Shown here: positions 49,342 through 62,010 of the stretch, one piece after another
Numbering within the stretch: position 1 is the first letter of the stretch
Layout: the number at the start of each line of letters is the position of its first letter
NCBI GenBank assembly: GCA_963669155.1
Contig: OZ022589.1
Span: 21,313,886-21,377,885 of the forward strand
DNA length: 64,000 nt
Direction of reading: 5' to 3'
Source of the DNA: Arbacia lixula
Taxonomy: Eukaryota > Echinodermata > Echinoidea > Arbacioida > Arbaciidae
Program-made: the position numbers and the translations under genes
The notes under the pieces: generated by a model
The model's input: the letters and a program-made list of their open reading frames with translations, nothing else
What the model was told of the DNA's origin: nothing
Database searches by the model: none

Positions 49342-49864
49342 AAATATTTTCCCGTTGGTTTACAAATCCATCAATCAAAGTGAAATTCCTTTAGTCCGTG
49401 ACAAGGATTTGGAAACCTAAAAATTTTCAATCACACGCCATGTCCATTTTGTCATTTCAAGGGATCTTTATTTATCAAATCAATGACCTTTATCTTTTTG
49501 GCAGACTTGCTATAATCAAATCAAATTAAGTGATTAGCATTTTAGTTACTATAATTTTATCATTTATTACTAAATTCCACTTCAATATTTCGCATACTTC
49601 TCATTATCGTAGCCATATTTTACATTTCTTGGGGAATGGCGTGAAGGGCAGGGGTTGTGCGGACAAATGTGCCAATAACGTATTTGAACAAGGAAAAATA
49701 TTTTACACTTTTAAAAGATCTTAACTTTTAAAGTTCTAATTACTATGTACACATACGAATTTTTTAGTCTTTGGCCATGCTGGCTATCATGCATGTATGT
49801 TTTCATCAACACACCTTGAATTCAGTTGAATAGGTTACTATTTTTCAAAAGTGTCAAATAGTTA

Positions 49865-50187
49865 CTGATAATCGTTTGTCTCGCAATGTAAGGTAAACGG
49901 TATCGAAAAGATCACGACGTTTCGTGTGCCGCTGCAACACTTCGTCAGGTGTGATACCGCCGGTCAATGCGAGGCGCATCAACGGTCTATTGTTGATCAA
50001 GTACCCGGATACGCCGGCTATTAGTATTGGACCATTTATAGTTAGTGCGCTGCACTGACCATAGGGTATTTAAACCCCTGCTTACTACAATTTTGTATCA
50101 CACCTGACGAAGTGTTGCAGCGGCACACGAAACGTCGTGATCTTTTCGATACCGTTTAAGTTACATTGCGAGACAAACGATTATCAG
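49865..50187. mobile_element. Inverted-repeat element with 93-bp arms
   Basis: Arms 49865-49958 and 50095-50187: CTGATAATCGTTTGTCTCGC and GATCACGACGTTTCGTGTGC against GCACACGAAACGTCGTGATC and GCGAGACAAACGATTATCAG. The spacer of about 135 bp is unique. The ACGAAACGTCG motif suggests a terminal repeat of a Penelope-like or similar retroelement, but this is not proven. Confidence 0.7.
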
Positions 50188-50915
50188 TAGCCATCTATCC
50201 GCAATGAGTAACATATTTAGCATTATTGTCAAATAGTTGTTAACACCTACTATCATGAGTTCGGAAAATGTTCCTTTCATATTGAGGTTTATATCATGTT
50301 TTAATGATACATTCAGGAGGAAAACACTTAAAAATCGAAATAAGAGTTTATTCATTTGGTCGGCTCAATGAAGTCAATAAAGCCGATACGACTCGCGTTC
50401 TACACGTACTCCATTCTCTCTTTTTGACAGCCCATTTATAACTAAAATGTCACATATTTTATCCAAAAATTCAATCATATTCTTGCACTACTGCGGTGTC
50501 GTCAGCACAACTTCAAATAATTGTAGGAATCAGGAGAGATCATATTTTGTTGAGTCGACAAAATTGATGTGTCTTGGGCACAACTGAAATCTACCCATTT
50601 GTATTTTTCTTTTGGCGTAATTTGAACTAAATTTTGCTAAGAAAAATGAAATAATGCGAACAAACTCCTCCACCATTTAGCTATTTACAATTTTGTTAGA
50701 TTTTTATTAGGCTTGTATATCTATTTAGTTAGAAGGCTGGAGTTTGAGATGCGTTTTGGATAAAGGTGTGTTGTTATGCACGTTTAGTTTATCTCTAAAA
50801 CAAATCCATTAACATGCGACATTTCGTAAGCAGCTAGGTAACTTAGGGGATAAATATTTAATCCAATCGGAATATGAATATTATGATGTAACATTATACC
50901 TTTAAATGTAGTATA

Positions 50916-51546
50916 TAGTTCAGACCAGAAGTTTTCATACACCCGGGAAATTCAATGAAAAGTTGACACTTGCCAAACATCATAAAATGTAATGTATCTT
51001 ATGAAATATTTGCTATCGTAACGAATTTGATATCAAACAAATGAGTATGTCATGCTCCTTCATCACATTGCTTTGTTATCAGGAGCTGACAAATATTTAG
51101 GTCATTTTTCCCCCAAATCTTTATATTTGAGACATGTTAAAAATAATAACATGACAAGAACATTTCATATTTGTGTTATATACCTCTCAACACAAACATT
51201 TCAGATTACGCTCTTTTTTTGCTTCGGTGGTGACATATCATGATAGAAAATGTAATATAAATCATAGATTTCCCATTTATATATTTCTATGAAACGATGT
51301 GTGAAAATATAATAACAAGCAATAGAATATATTTGGGACGAATATTCTTCACAGAAAAATCCACCTGAAATCTAATTCAATCCCGATGGCATTCCAATCA
51401 TGTGAAAGAACTTAATACACCTTTTCATTTGACACCAAATTCGTCATGGTAGTATTAACTGAAGAAAATAAATTTTACGATGTTTGGCAAGCGAACAAAT
51501 TTCACTGAATGCCATGGGTGTATGTAAACTTTTGGCCTCAACTGTA
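50916..51546. mobile_element. Non-autonomous Tc1-type element, copy 2, inverted
   Basis: Same family as the element at 33004 but in the opposite orientation. The right end GTATGTAAACTTTTGGCCTC plus AACTG corresponds to the left end of copy 1. The left end, AGTTCAGACCAGAAGTTTTC, has diverged and lost the perfect CAGTTGA start. Internal matches include GCGAACAAATTTCACTGAAT and the caaatgagta/gataacaaag region. No transposase. Confidence 0.75.
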
Positions 51547-51735
51547 CCTCTGTTAGTTTAACCTATTGTGTGTCAAACAATATGCTGCTCTGTGGAAAGT
51601 GTGCGAAGATGCATTAATACGGTAAAAAGAGTACGAAGAGGGGCGTGAATGGGCTTGTGTGTGGGCTTGTGTGTAGGGTGAGAGGAGGTGTGTGTGGTTC
51701 TTTTGGACACTGGGTGGTTGTTGGGTGGTGATTGC

Positions 51736-52085
51736 GGTCATATGGCAAGCCGTTTTAATATTTATTGCTATTTCTTGATATCAAGAATTGCCCTTGCTTA
51801 ACTACACAAAACCATTTCTTGATATCAACAATTCGAATTCTTGATATCAAGAAATGAATTCTTGATATCAAGAAATTAATTCTTGATATCAAGAAATTAA
51901 TTCTTGATATCAAGAAATCGAATTCGTGATTTCAAGAATTCGACTTCTTGATATCAAGAATGCGAATTGTTGATATCAAGAAATAGTTCTGTGTAGTTAA
52001 GCAGTGGCAATTCTTGATATCAAGAAATCGAATTCGTGATATCAAGAAATACAAATAAATGTTAAAACGGCTTGCAATACGGTCA
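51736..52085. mobile_element. MITE built from a tandem array of a GATATC palindrome
   Basis: Outer inverted ends GGCAAGCCGTTTTAATATTT and AAATGTTAAAACGGCTTGC. Inside are eleven copies of TTCTTGATATCAAGAA or one- to two-base variants, spaced about 20 bp in the middle, with GCTTAACTACACA / TGTGTAGTTAAGC flanking the inner block. Confidence 0.8.
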
Positions 52086-53165
52086 CAACAGAAGGGTACT
52101 CTGGTGTGGGGGTTGTGGGGTGGAGGTACAGTGCCGGTCATTGGTGCCGTACAAGTAGGTTGCACAATCGCATTGTCCTGCCTCTCTCTCTCTCTGTGAC
52201 TTCTCTTCTCTTCTTAGGTTCTATTTTACCTCTTCTACCCTCTGTGATCTCATCCTCCCCTGTTTTCTCTCTCTTTCTTCTCAAACAATTGTGCAATACA
52301 TATTTTAACAGTTATAATTGTTTGCCAATGTATTATTTAAGCCATTGTTTACTGTATTCATGTTTGTAACTGCCCGAAAGCAAATTTTGTATATTTTTAT
52401 ACATGGCAATCAATTATCTTGAATCTCCTGAATCTTGAGTTAAAGAAATGTGCGCTAAATCGTGATGACCTTTTTTTTTTATATAGGCATATAATGATTG
52501 TTATAATTGTTATTATCGTTACGTTATTAGTTTAGAAGGAATGATACCCCTGTTTAAAATTAATCTCATCTGTGGTAGATAAATCCGCTCAGATCCTACG
52601 CCATGCATGCATACAGCAACAAGGTGCTTGACACACAACTTGCTGTTACACTGATCATGGTGGGCCAAATCGCCACATTGTGCTAGTTTGGTTTACGTAA
52701 TGACACATGTTTCACTTGTTTTAATACTTTGCGCTTATTTCACAATCTTCTCTGGATTATCATTTTGAAGAAATGTGCGATGTGGTCGTTGTATTATCGC
52801 AATTGGCTACCCATAGTTGCATAGTTACGCACCACGCACTCTGATTATGTTAATGAGCTGCAGCACCCGGATTAATGGAGTACACCGAGAATATTTTTTA
52901 TTTGACTGATCTAAATCTACACCATTACAGTCGTGATCTTCATTACTCATTCTTTTCTTCGAAAAAAATAGCACGTTAACTTTTCTTGACTTGATCGCTA
53001 CTGTTCAGAAACAACACGATACTATTACTTCACATTGACGCTTTCTTTGATAACAAAAAAGGAATTATTCAATTCCACAGAACATGTGCTTGTATTAATA
53101 CATCAATTACATAGCACTCAATTTTTTTGCAACTTTGGATCATACAACGGTTGTTTATTCCAGCC

Positions 53166-53176
53166 ACGCACGCACG

Positions 53177-53214
<38 letters not shown>

Positions 53215-53270
53215 TACACATACACATACACACACACATACACATACACACACACATACACACACACCTA
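53166..53270. repeat. (AC)n microsatellite with CACATA variants
   Basis: Starts as ACGC, becomes pure AC, then ACACATAC. It ends about 90 bp before gene B exon 3, so the ORF that spans both is partly an artefact. Confidence 0.9.
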
Positions 53271-53357
53271 CGTATACAGTTTCAAAGCATACCAAAGAAT
53301 AAAATCATGGTTACAAATTCTGAGATGAGCGTTTTGCCTTTGGTCTGTCTTTTGCAG

Positions 53358-53525
53358 GATTTGGCGTTAATGAGGCTTCTTAAGTCATTACACACGCCCG
53401 ATTTGGACACTGACGACAGTGAAAGCTTTGAGCCCACCCTAGCTAAGCGGAGCAGAAGTGGGAGAAAACTGAGGTTCTGTATGGATGTCATCAGGAACAC
53501 ATGGCGTCTATGTAGGAGCAGCAGG
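53358..53525 (+). CDS. Gene B exon 3: cysteine-loop neuropeptide, candidate melanin-concentrating-hormone type
   Basis: Seen: acceptor ctgtcttttgcag ends at 53357, and 56 codons end at donor AGCAGG|gtaaga (phase 0). Residues 56-84 are acidic spacer; Lys85-Arg86 is a prohormone-convertase site. The peptide then reads SRSGRKLRFCMDVIRN followed by TWRLCRSSR, with Cys96 and Cys107 able to form a ring. Knowledge: vertebrate MCH is a C-terminal Cys-ring peptide with Arg-x-Cys-Met at the start and Tyr-Arg-Pro-Cys at the end of the ring, and MCH-type precursors are reported in echinoderms. Here the matching features are Arg-Phe-Cys-Met and Trp-Arg-Leu-Cys. Oddities: ten residues between the cysteines against eight in vertebrate MCH. 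Ten is the somatostatin spacing, but the Phe-Trp-Lys core of somatostatin is absent. A Gly90-Arg91-Lys92 motif could give a second cleavage. If the donor is not used, the frame ends at TGA 53604-53606. Confidence 0.62.
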
Positions 53526-53859
53526 GTAAGACATGAGCTAGCGCTTCTTGGTTTCTTTAAAAGGAATGTACTCTACTGGGAAGACAGAAAGCCTTCGAAA
53601 GGGTGATCATAAGCAATCTTCTTGCCAATGGTCTTAAATTCATGTATTGTCCATTTTAGAAACTTGTTGAAAGTTATTTGTCGTATTTGCCACATTTGTG
53701 GTAATTAGTAATTAAATCACAAATCCTCAAAATGTTTGCCCCGAACATTCTTTTTGTTGTTGTGATCCAATCACTAATTACCATGAGGATTTTTGTCTTC
53801 CCATTACCGTGTAATCCCTTTAATAAATGTCACCTCTTTATCATGTTTTTCGTGGTTTC

Positions 53860-54720
53860 TTCTCTAGATATTCCTCACTTGTGTCTTTCCTTGTGATTCA
53901 TTTCTTAGTTCCCTCTTGATCTTGATTTCTTCTTTGGTTTTTCCTCACAGATTTGTCCTTCCTTTTTCTTTCTTTACGAATTGTCTCATCTTCATATTTT
54001 TTTTTTGTGTGTGATTTCTTCTCTGGCTTATCCTCACAGATTTGTCCTTCGTTTTTTACTTCCTTTCTTACTTGTCTCCTTATCATCATGTTGTTCTTGA
54101 TTTGTTATTTAGCTATCTCTTATCGTGGATTCTTCTTCGGGTATTTTTTTTACAGTTTTGTCCTTCTCCTTATTTCTTTCCTAGTTGTCTCCTCTTAATA
54201 ATGTTATTCGTGTTTTCATCTCAGGAAATTACTCTTAGACGTGTCCTTCTCTTTAAAATCAGTGTATTCAATAGTTTTCTCCTCATAATCATGTTTTTCT
54301 GTACTTTTCTGTGTTTTCATTCCGATAATGATAATTGTTTTCCTTAGCCTTCACTCAATGCTTGTTTTCATTTTTTTTCTTTATCCCCCTCATCCCATTT
54401 CCATTCTTTGTTGCGTCATTCCGCTCGTGCATTCTCCTTAAGCTATTTCTCAGCCATTTGTATCCTCCGCCTTCTTTCCTTACTCCGTCATTGGTTTTCT
54501 CTTTCATTTCATCAATTATTCTTTACTTATTTATTAATAATATTTGTCTTTAGCTCTTTCCCCATCTTTCATTATTTCTTCTTTAGCTGTCTCTTACTTA
54601 GGCCCACATGTTCTTTCTTAGCTATTTCTCACCATTTTTGTTTTTCGAATAAATTCCTCTCTTTTATCCCACTTATTTCGTTCTTGGTTGTCTCTTCCGG
54701 ATTAAGTTTTTGCCCGAAAT
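53860..54720. repeat. Pyrimidine-rich degenerate tandem repeat
   Basis: CTCACAGATTTGTCCTTC occurs at about 53944 and 54033, with TTGTCTC-, TTTCTTC- and TAATCATG-containing variants onward. Strong strand asymmetry (T/C rich). Several overlapping Phe/Ser/Leu ORFs here are low complexity. Confidence 0.55.
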
Positions 54721-57399
54721 GTTTATGCCGTTACGAATACGATCAACTTACTTAGAGAATTTATGATCTACATACATAATCTTGGGGTTATTGTGTAAGC
54801 AACTATTTTAGATGCATTAAAGAAGTCTTCTGCATTAGTTTTCGAAGGCAGACTTCCCCCCTGGGCAGTGTGACATTTCATTAGAAAGTGAAAGGTCCAG
54901 AAGAGTATGACAAAATATACCGATGCAAAATCGCATAATCTTTATAATTGCGTTGTATATTACGATAAAGGAGATCATATGTTAAATTATATACCGCTCT
55001 CTCGTAAAAGATTCGTTTCCTTTGCTTGTGGCGGTTTCTCCTTTGGGGGAAGATTAGATTTTTTTTTATTTGCACTTAGGTAATTGGACAGTGCCTTGTC
55101 CAGTAAATATACATATCAAAGTTAATGACGGTTTTCTTTCCCCATTACGCATGATACAAAAGAGAAAACAGGGTTTATCCCATTTTTCGCAAACTTTGCT
55201 AATATGGTAAATTTCATATCAAATACATGCTATGCAAAGAAAACTTACAAAACTGCCCTAAATATTGACGTATCTTCAGGATTAATGTAAATGAACTCCT
55301 CTTTTTGATGGAGAGATATTATGATTCATAAACATCTTCTAAACAAACCCTACACAAGTCCTCCTATGTATTTTGTTACATTTAGCATTAGTGTATGCTT
55401 CATTCTCTCTCCACCCACCTCGTTCTTATATCCATTCACAATATACAGGTTCATGAATATGCCTATGTTTTAAGTGTTTTTCAGAATCATGTTTTGTCAA
55501 ATCAGCTTAGGACTAGTTTGGGCAATTTCTGTCTTCAAAATAGATTATTCGGAAGGTTTACGTCCACACATAAATACGTAACCGCGGTATCAAATGCTAC
55601 CCATTGAAAGGTAATGTTGTTACTTCGTATACCTAATCAATGGTCCTAAACAATAGTCGTCAATATTCTTCTCATAAAACATCATGAATACGGTACTGAG
55701 TTTAAAAATATGTTCCAGGATATTGTTCAATTATGACATGCGTGAACTGATGACGTCACAATTTCATGATGACGTCACTTGACCTGTGACACAATAGACA
55801 TATTGTACTTCTGTTATGTATGACGTCTGTAATTTGCCACATTTTACACAGCTAGTAAAGGCGCTAGGCCGATACCATACACTGACTACTGTCATTATAG
55901 TTGTAACAGAATCATCCTTTCTCAATTCACGGAGAAATTGTTAAACCTATTGCATTCTGAATGTTTGATATTTGGAGCGCAGTTATTTCGGGATTTTTAG
56001 ATTAACATCAAATTTACTGTTACCCTTCAGTACCTGCCACTTCAGTGCCTTCAAGCTGTATTTACGTAATAACATTCACAGAAGCAGCGTCATGACGCTC
56101 ATGTATAATGTTATCATGAAACGATTTTTTTTTTTTCAAAATAGATCGCAACTCGAGACAGAGTGATGCTAGCATGGATGTATTGTAACACTTGAGGACT
56201 CGCCACTCCAATGCCAATGATCAACATGAAAAAGAACAGCTAGTGTTTGGAGAGTACACTTCAGAAAATTCATTTCAAAGTTTATATAATTTTCTTTCTG
56301 AATGATATTTTTTCAACAGGCGAACAATCACAACCAAGTACATTTTAACCATATTATAAAGTAGATCACATGCTGTTGATGGGGGAACAGTGCGGAAACG
56401 ATGACGTTTTTCCCCATTAAAATACATATCAGTAACAATGCAATAAAACATAGAAAGAAAGAACGAAATTCGGAAAGAAAGTCGGAAGGACGAAGAAAAC
56501 TTAAAGACATTTCTTGTTTAATGGGTTGACCTTTAGAGGAATCTTAGAAATAGATGCTGGGCTAGATGTCGACGCCGGCCAGGGCGACTTGGCGAGGAAG
56601 AGTGGGTGTATATAGTGAGAGGAAGTGCGATTCATCTCAGGCTAGTTTCCGCTACGTCAAACTCAGAAACAGCGATGACACAAACCACGCAACACTTGTA
56701 ATTGCAGTCCTTAATGATCAGGAGTACCCTCTCTCCCTCATAAACGCGTTCGACCTCCAAAGCGGGCATGGGGTGTTCCCGGAAATGTAGAGGGCACGGG
56801 TGGTTGGATCGTTCGTCATCAATAATTATAAGGCGTCTCATTCCAACTAATTATCTTGAAGATGGAGTGATGATGGATAAAGATGTTAGCCGAGGGAATG
56901 GATATCGATGTTCTAGATCCTAATGACACGTCTGATTTTCTCTTATCTCATTATTTGGAGGGAGAGGGGTGAGGGGTATAGGAGGCGGAGGGGTAAGATA
57001 CTGGCCTAACGGAACGGCAAGGACAATACGCTTCTGATTCAAGTCGTTTATCTTCTATCAACACTTACTGTGCAATTAACTCTCTAAGCAGACGTTGACG
57101 TATCATAGTTGATCAGGCTTCATCAGGATTCACCCCTCTACAGCGCAAAATTTGATCACTCTGTGCTTCTGAGCCCTTCCTCGAACTGAGAAATATACCC
57201 CTTGCGGCTAACTGTGACACGTTGACGTTTGTTTTTATGGTTGGCTTTGTTAACAAATTCATGTTATGCGCTGTGACTGTCTCTTTTTGACACCTGTTAT
57301 AGCCGTCTTTCTCATTACAAAATTGCGTTCTGTTGTTTCTAACGTTAAACGTATTGCAAGCTAAGTGCTTTGGTACTTGCCACTATTGGCACCTATCCA

Positions 57400-58310
57400 G
57401 TGGCGTAGACAGGTTCATACACCTGGGGGGGGGGGGGGAGGGGGGGGGTGACTGGGCTGCCAACGCTCGAGAGGGCGCGAAACGACGGAGCCGGGGGAAG
57501 GGGGTGTCCCCCCTCCCACGGTAGGGAGCTTTCGCAATTTTGAACTTCAAATCGTGCAATCTGATGCTTACTTAATGAAGTAAAATAACACACACAAGCG
57601 TAATTGTTTATGCCGTTTTAACAGTACATTTTGGCATTTCTTGTGCGATTTTTAACGTGTATTCACTCAGTCATGTTACATCTTTGTCAAAATATCCAGT
57701 TGTATTTTTTCACAAAAATAAAGGGTTTTTAAAAAGTTTCAAACTCAAGAGGGATGAGTATTTTGTAAACGGGGCTCACTCAACCAGAACAATGGGTTAA
57801 ATGTCGGGATAGGTGTAGGTACATCGAGAGATGAATGATAACTAATGAAAGGACATTAATTATGCACCAGAAGTGAAATTCATCAAAAATTGATATGACA
57901 GAAACCTAAAATTACCCTTGTGACATTTGAAAAGTTGCATTTTTGCCTCTTAAATTTGCCCACTCACGCATGACTCATTGGATTATTGTGATTTTCACAC
58001 AGTAGTCAATGAGATGAGAAACAATCCTGCTAAATTATTTTGCCCAAAACCTCTTTGATAAAAAGTTATGCAATTCTGCTTAATGAGGACAAACCACAAA
58101 TAACCACAATTTTTTTCTTTTTTACCGTCTGAATTGGCTTTCACCGTGTGAATGCGGCTAATACCAATAAACACAATTACAATAATGATGGGGATTATAT
58201 TATAAGTACGCAAATATCATTCCCAAATGTGGGGGGGGGGGGGAGGGGGGATGTGAGGTGAGGTGGGGGGATGCATCCCCCTTATCCCCCCCCCCCCCCC
58301 GTTGTCTACG
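57400..58310. repeat. Composite repeat related to 21240-22463
   Basis: Bounded by AGTGGCGTAGACAGG plus G-runs and, inverted, C-run plus GTTGTCTACG. The interior 57735-58080 contains TTACCCTTGTGACATTTGAA, AATTTGCCCACTCACGCATG and TTTTGCCCAAAACCTCTTTG, homologous to the right arm of 21240-22463. Confidence 0.6.
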
Positions 58311-58800
58311 TTGTCTAACCAATCAACAAATCAGTCAATCATCCAACCAACCAACAAACAAATCACTGTATCTAACAAACAACCAAACAACCACCTAACC
58401 AATCAACAAATCAGTCAGTCATCCAACCAAACAACTAATCAACCAACCATCTAGTTAATCAATTAACCATTCAACCAAATCAACCAACAAACCAATCAAT
58501 CAACAAACCAACCAACCACCCACCCAACCAACCAACCAACCAACCAACCAATACTAGTTCACCAATCAACCATTCACCCAAATCAACCAACAAACCAATC
58601 AACCAACCAATCAACCAACCAATCAACCAAGCAATTAGCCGAACCAACCAATCAACCAACCAACCTATTAATCAACCAATCAACCACACAACCAACCAAC
58701 CACCCAACCAACCAACCAACCAACCAACCAACCAACTAACCAATCAACCAACCAACTAACCAACCAACCAACCAACCAACCAACCAACCAACCGGCCAAC
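58310..58800. repeat. CAAC/CCAA-rich degenerate tandem repeat
   Basis: About 490 bp of AACCAACCAATC-type units, with a near-perfect (CCAA)n at 58700-58792 and diverged units at the left. Almost free of G on the plus strand. Confidence 0.85.
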
Positions 58801-59256
58801 CAGCTGATGTATCATTAACAGCATAAACATATACCTACAAACTCGTACAAATGCAAGTTCCAACGCTCTCGAGTTAGTTATAAATCAGACACATAAAGCA
58901 CAGACCCCTGGCAATAGAAGATGAAAATAGAATAGGCCTAGTAATAGCTAGGATGCTTGAGAATGATAGGAGGTAGCTACGCGTTCTTATTAACGAATTC
59001 GTGACTTATACATAAACCATTTTAAATTGCGGGTGTCGATCGCGGCAACAATAATTGCATGCTCAAACTAATGAGGGAACAAGAGCCCCGAAGGTTCCAA
59101 TTATCCAGCCTTTTGAAGCTTTAGGGAGCTCCTCGGGTCATGAGAATATAGGTCTTCACGTTCGGCACACTCCCCAGCTGGTTTAACTCTTTGCGCGTCA
59201 TTGGGCAGTTTTAGATATATCACACACGCGTTATACGTATGGAGCGGCAGCTCATT

Positions 59257-59345
59257 TGGTACTCAAGTGGTTAACGCGTCATGGTTATCCATCAGAACGT
59301 ATCGCTGGCAGTAGGCCGTGGCTTTCGGCACGTTCGAGCCTGGCC
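59257..59345 (+). mobile_element. tRNA-like head of a SINE
   Basis: A-box-like TGGTACTCAAGTGG at 59257 and B-box-like GTTCGAGCC at 59332, the two RNA polymerase III promoter elements, but 75 bp apart and without a foldable acceptor stem. This fits a tRNA-derived SINE rather than a functional tRNA. Confidence 0.45.
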
Positions 59346-61002
59346 CCACGTACATGACGTTCAGCAATTCAATCGGGGGGATTTTCTCCCTTGGTATTTG
59401 CAAGAGGACGTCACTTCTAGACCTCGAGTCCAGACCCTACCTTTGATTCCTTTGCTGTAACCCCCAACCCCCGCGGTCGTTTACCATCTCATAGCGTCAA
59501 AGTAGGTGGGTGGTCGATGATCAGGGCGTTCGACACGTAACCTTTCCTGCGATCAGGCTGATAAATCTTTGGATACTCAACACTTGTTTTCACGTTTCAC
59601 GTTTCATCCCTGACCTACAAAATAAATAACTTCCTTGAGCTTGCCGCAGTGAACATATTAAAGATGCTAGCACTATATATGATCAAAGGACTTCACAATA
59701 TGCCGTTATGAATATCATAAACTTGAAATGAATGCGTGGTAGCCTATTCAAATTATGATCGGAACGGGATTTAAATTCATAACTCGGTAGGGATTATGAT
59801 TTATATTTTGTGATGTATAACTCAAAGTAATATCAGTACGATGGTAGGAAATAATTTGGAAATTGAAATCCATAATTATTATTACACTCCTCTGAGGGAT
59901 GGTCATTCGTGGCTCGCCTACGCTTTCTTAGGAATACGATATTAGTTGGGTCGTATTGGACAGATCTTCATGAAAATTATTTTTCAAGATTACCTTGATA
60001 TGCATGATAGTAGGGCTCTATTTTCGCTGCCTTGCTTTGACAAAATGCCTCACTGTGGGCTACTCAACGTTGCGATATTACGGTAACATGTGTTCTTATA
60101 TTTCTTGCTAGTCTCATGTACATCACATCTGATGTTACTTGGTCTTTAGCCCTAAAGCAGAGACCAGCGAATCTTGTTCGACGACGATGACCATAAATTA
60201 TCACCAGAATACAACCGTTTAAACTAAATAAAGATATCACATTATCATGTCAGTACCACTGCAAGTGAAATAGGAAATTCACTTACGTACTGGCAGTGGG
60301 CATGACAGGGAGTGTCAGAACAAAAAGAGGACGTGAAACTCGATTCATAAAGAAAGAAGAAGATTGATGGTTTCAAATTATGGTGAAAATGGGGAAACTT
60401 ATGACGCACTCGTGGTGAGATAATTTCCTCCGATTGCATAAAATTGTTTTGCTATATATGTCCACCAATATTACAAATTGCTATTTATATGCTTTGATGA
60501 TGGTGGATGAATGACGTACGACAGTTTTATTTTATTACTGATGTAATGTTTTCTGTTGTATTTTTCTACCTATGGTTATCCTTGTATTCATCATGTTCAT
60601 CAAGTCTTTTTTTTCTGACTTAATCATTCCGCACATTTCCTCGTCGACTCTCTGTCTCTGCATCTGCGTAGAATATATAAAGATATCAATATATAAATAT
60701 ATTATATGATGTAATATAACCTTATTTCATATCATAGATTATATGAGGTTGCGATGGCGCTGAAAACGTATATGTAATTTGTTTGTGTGTTTATATACTT
60801 GATGAAGGTCTAAGGCCGAATTGATCAACTTTCCTTCTCCGGCGTCTAAATTAGTCCATTTGTGTTTAAATACATCACTTCATTTTTCATATTGCTAAAT
60901 GTATTAAAACATTTTCTTTTTCCTTCTTATTTAATTTATGTCTGTGTCTCTCTCTCTCATCATCTCCCTTCACTGTGTCAACCTTTCTCCTTATACACCC
61001 TG

Positions 61003-61009
<7 letters not shown>

Positions 61010-61083
<74 letters not shown>
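61010..61083. repeat. (CT)n microsatellite
   Basis: About 75 bp of CT with one CCC interruption, at the truncated end of the minus-strand LINE fragment. Confidence 0.9.
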
Positions 61084-61149
61084 TCGTTCTATGTATTGTC
61101 TCCCCCTCTCTCTATCTTTTATTATTATTATTTTTACAAGAATTTTCGA

Positions 61150-62010
61150 AAATGATGTAAGCAGAGAAATATGCCTATAAAATGAGGCGACTAACTTCTT
61201 GTTCGTTTGTGGGGGTAAAAACTAAAGATATAGGAATAGGATCATGTAAGAAGGTATGAAACGGTTTTTTAAGGGGTGCTATTTCTTTCGCCAAATCGGG
61301 ACCTATATTTACAAAATAAAAAACTCCTCAGCTATGAGTTGACTATCTTTTTCGAATTCGTCACCTACTTTAATTTGAGTAATGCTCCGATATTTCCCTC
61401 TTTTGAGAACGTTATTTATAACTTTCCTAGTTTCTTTTATATTTTCATGGATTTTTTTTTAATCGCATTGCGAACTATTCTTTCTTTTTATTACGCAAGA
61501 CATTTGTAAGGATGTTTTTTGTAATCAGCGTAAGATTTTTTGTTGGAGTCGGTAGGGTCCTTTTTATACTTAAAAAATAATGTGTTTTTCTTATTTATAC
61601 AGTTTAATAATGACTTGGATACCCATAGCTGCCTTGAGACATCCCTATAGTTGATTATTTTCGGAGTAACTGAATCATTGTAATGATTATTAAATAGGGT
61701 CAGAAAATTGTTTAAATAGTAATTTACGTCATCTTCTTTAAGTACACTACTCCAGTCCGTAGATATTGATTTATTCTTAAAGAAGTTTCTATCTACATTA
61801 TTAATCTTATCTATATTTGTAAACGGATTCGATTCAAAAGGTTATGGGATTGAAGTTAAATGGGGAAATGATCACCGATGTCCGAAATTACAATGCCAAT
61901 TTTAAAGGGTGGTAAACAGTTGAAGAAAATATTATCAATTGAAGTAAATGAGTGATTAGTGTGCCTTGTTGGTTTTGTAATAAATGGGAGGAAGAATTGT
62001 GAGGACATGA
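61150..62010 (-). pseudogene. LINE endonuclease C-terminus and endonuclease-RT linker, 5' and 3' truncated
   Basis: The reverse complement reads HSFTSIDNIFFNCLPP, then KIGIVISDIGDHFPI (SDHxP block, last endonuclease motif). It continues with a linker containing SRQLWVSKSLLNCINKKN, YKKDPTDSNKKSYADYKNIL and RKVINNVLKRG, and after a frameshift FVNIGPDLAKEIAPLKKPFH, the usual segment just before RT. Several stops and at least one frameshift are present. It stops near a (CT)n run, before any RT catalytic block. It lies antisense inside gene B intron 3. Confidence 0.65.

Larger units (their letters stand above)
45277..53357 (+). other. Gene B intron 2, about 8.1 kb, phase 0
   Basis: Flanked by gtaagc and ttttgcag. 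It contains the foldback element at 46890-47372, the 213-bp duplication at 48913-49341, the inverted repeat at 49865-50187, a Tc1-type element at 50916-51546, the GATATC array at 51736-52085 and an (AC)n run at 53166-53270. Stretches 45400-46880, 47380-48900, 50190-50900 and 52090-53160 show no gene I can support. Confidence 0.5.

Noticed and set aside
59257-59345. Functional tRNA gene
   Set aside because: Box spacing too large and no acceptor stem; treated as a SINE head.
60795-60830. GATGAAGGTCTAAGGCCGAA as a Penelope-type terminal motif
   Set aside because: Too short and lacks the GAAAC part; no element boundaries seen.
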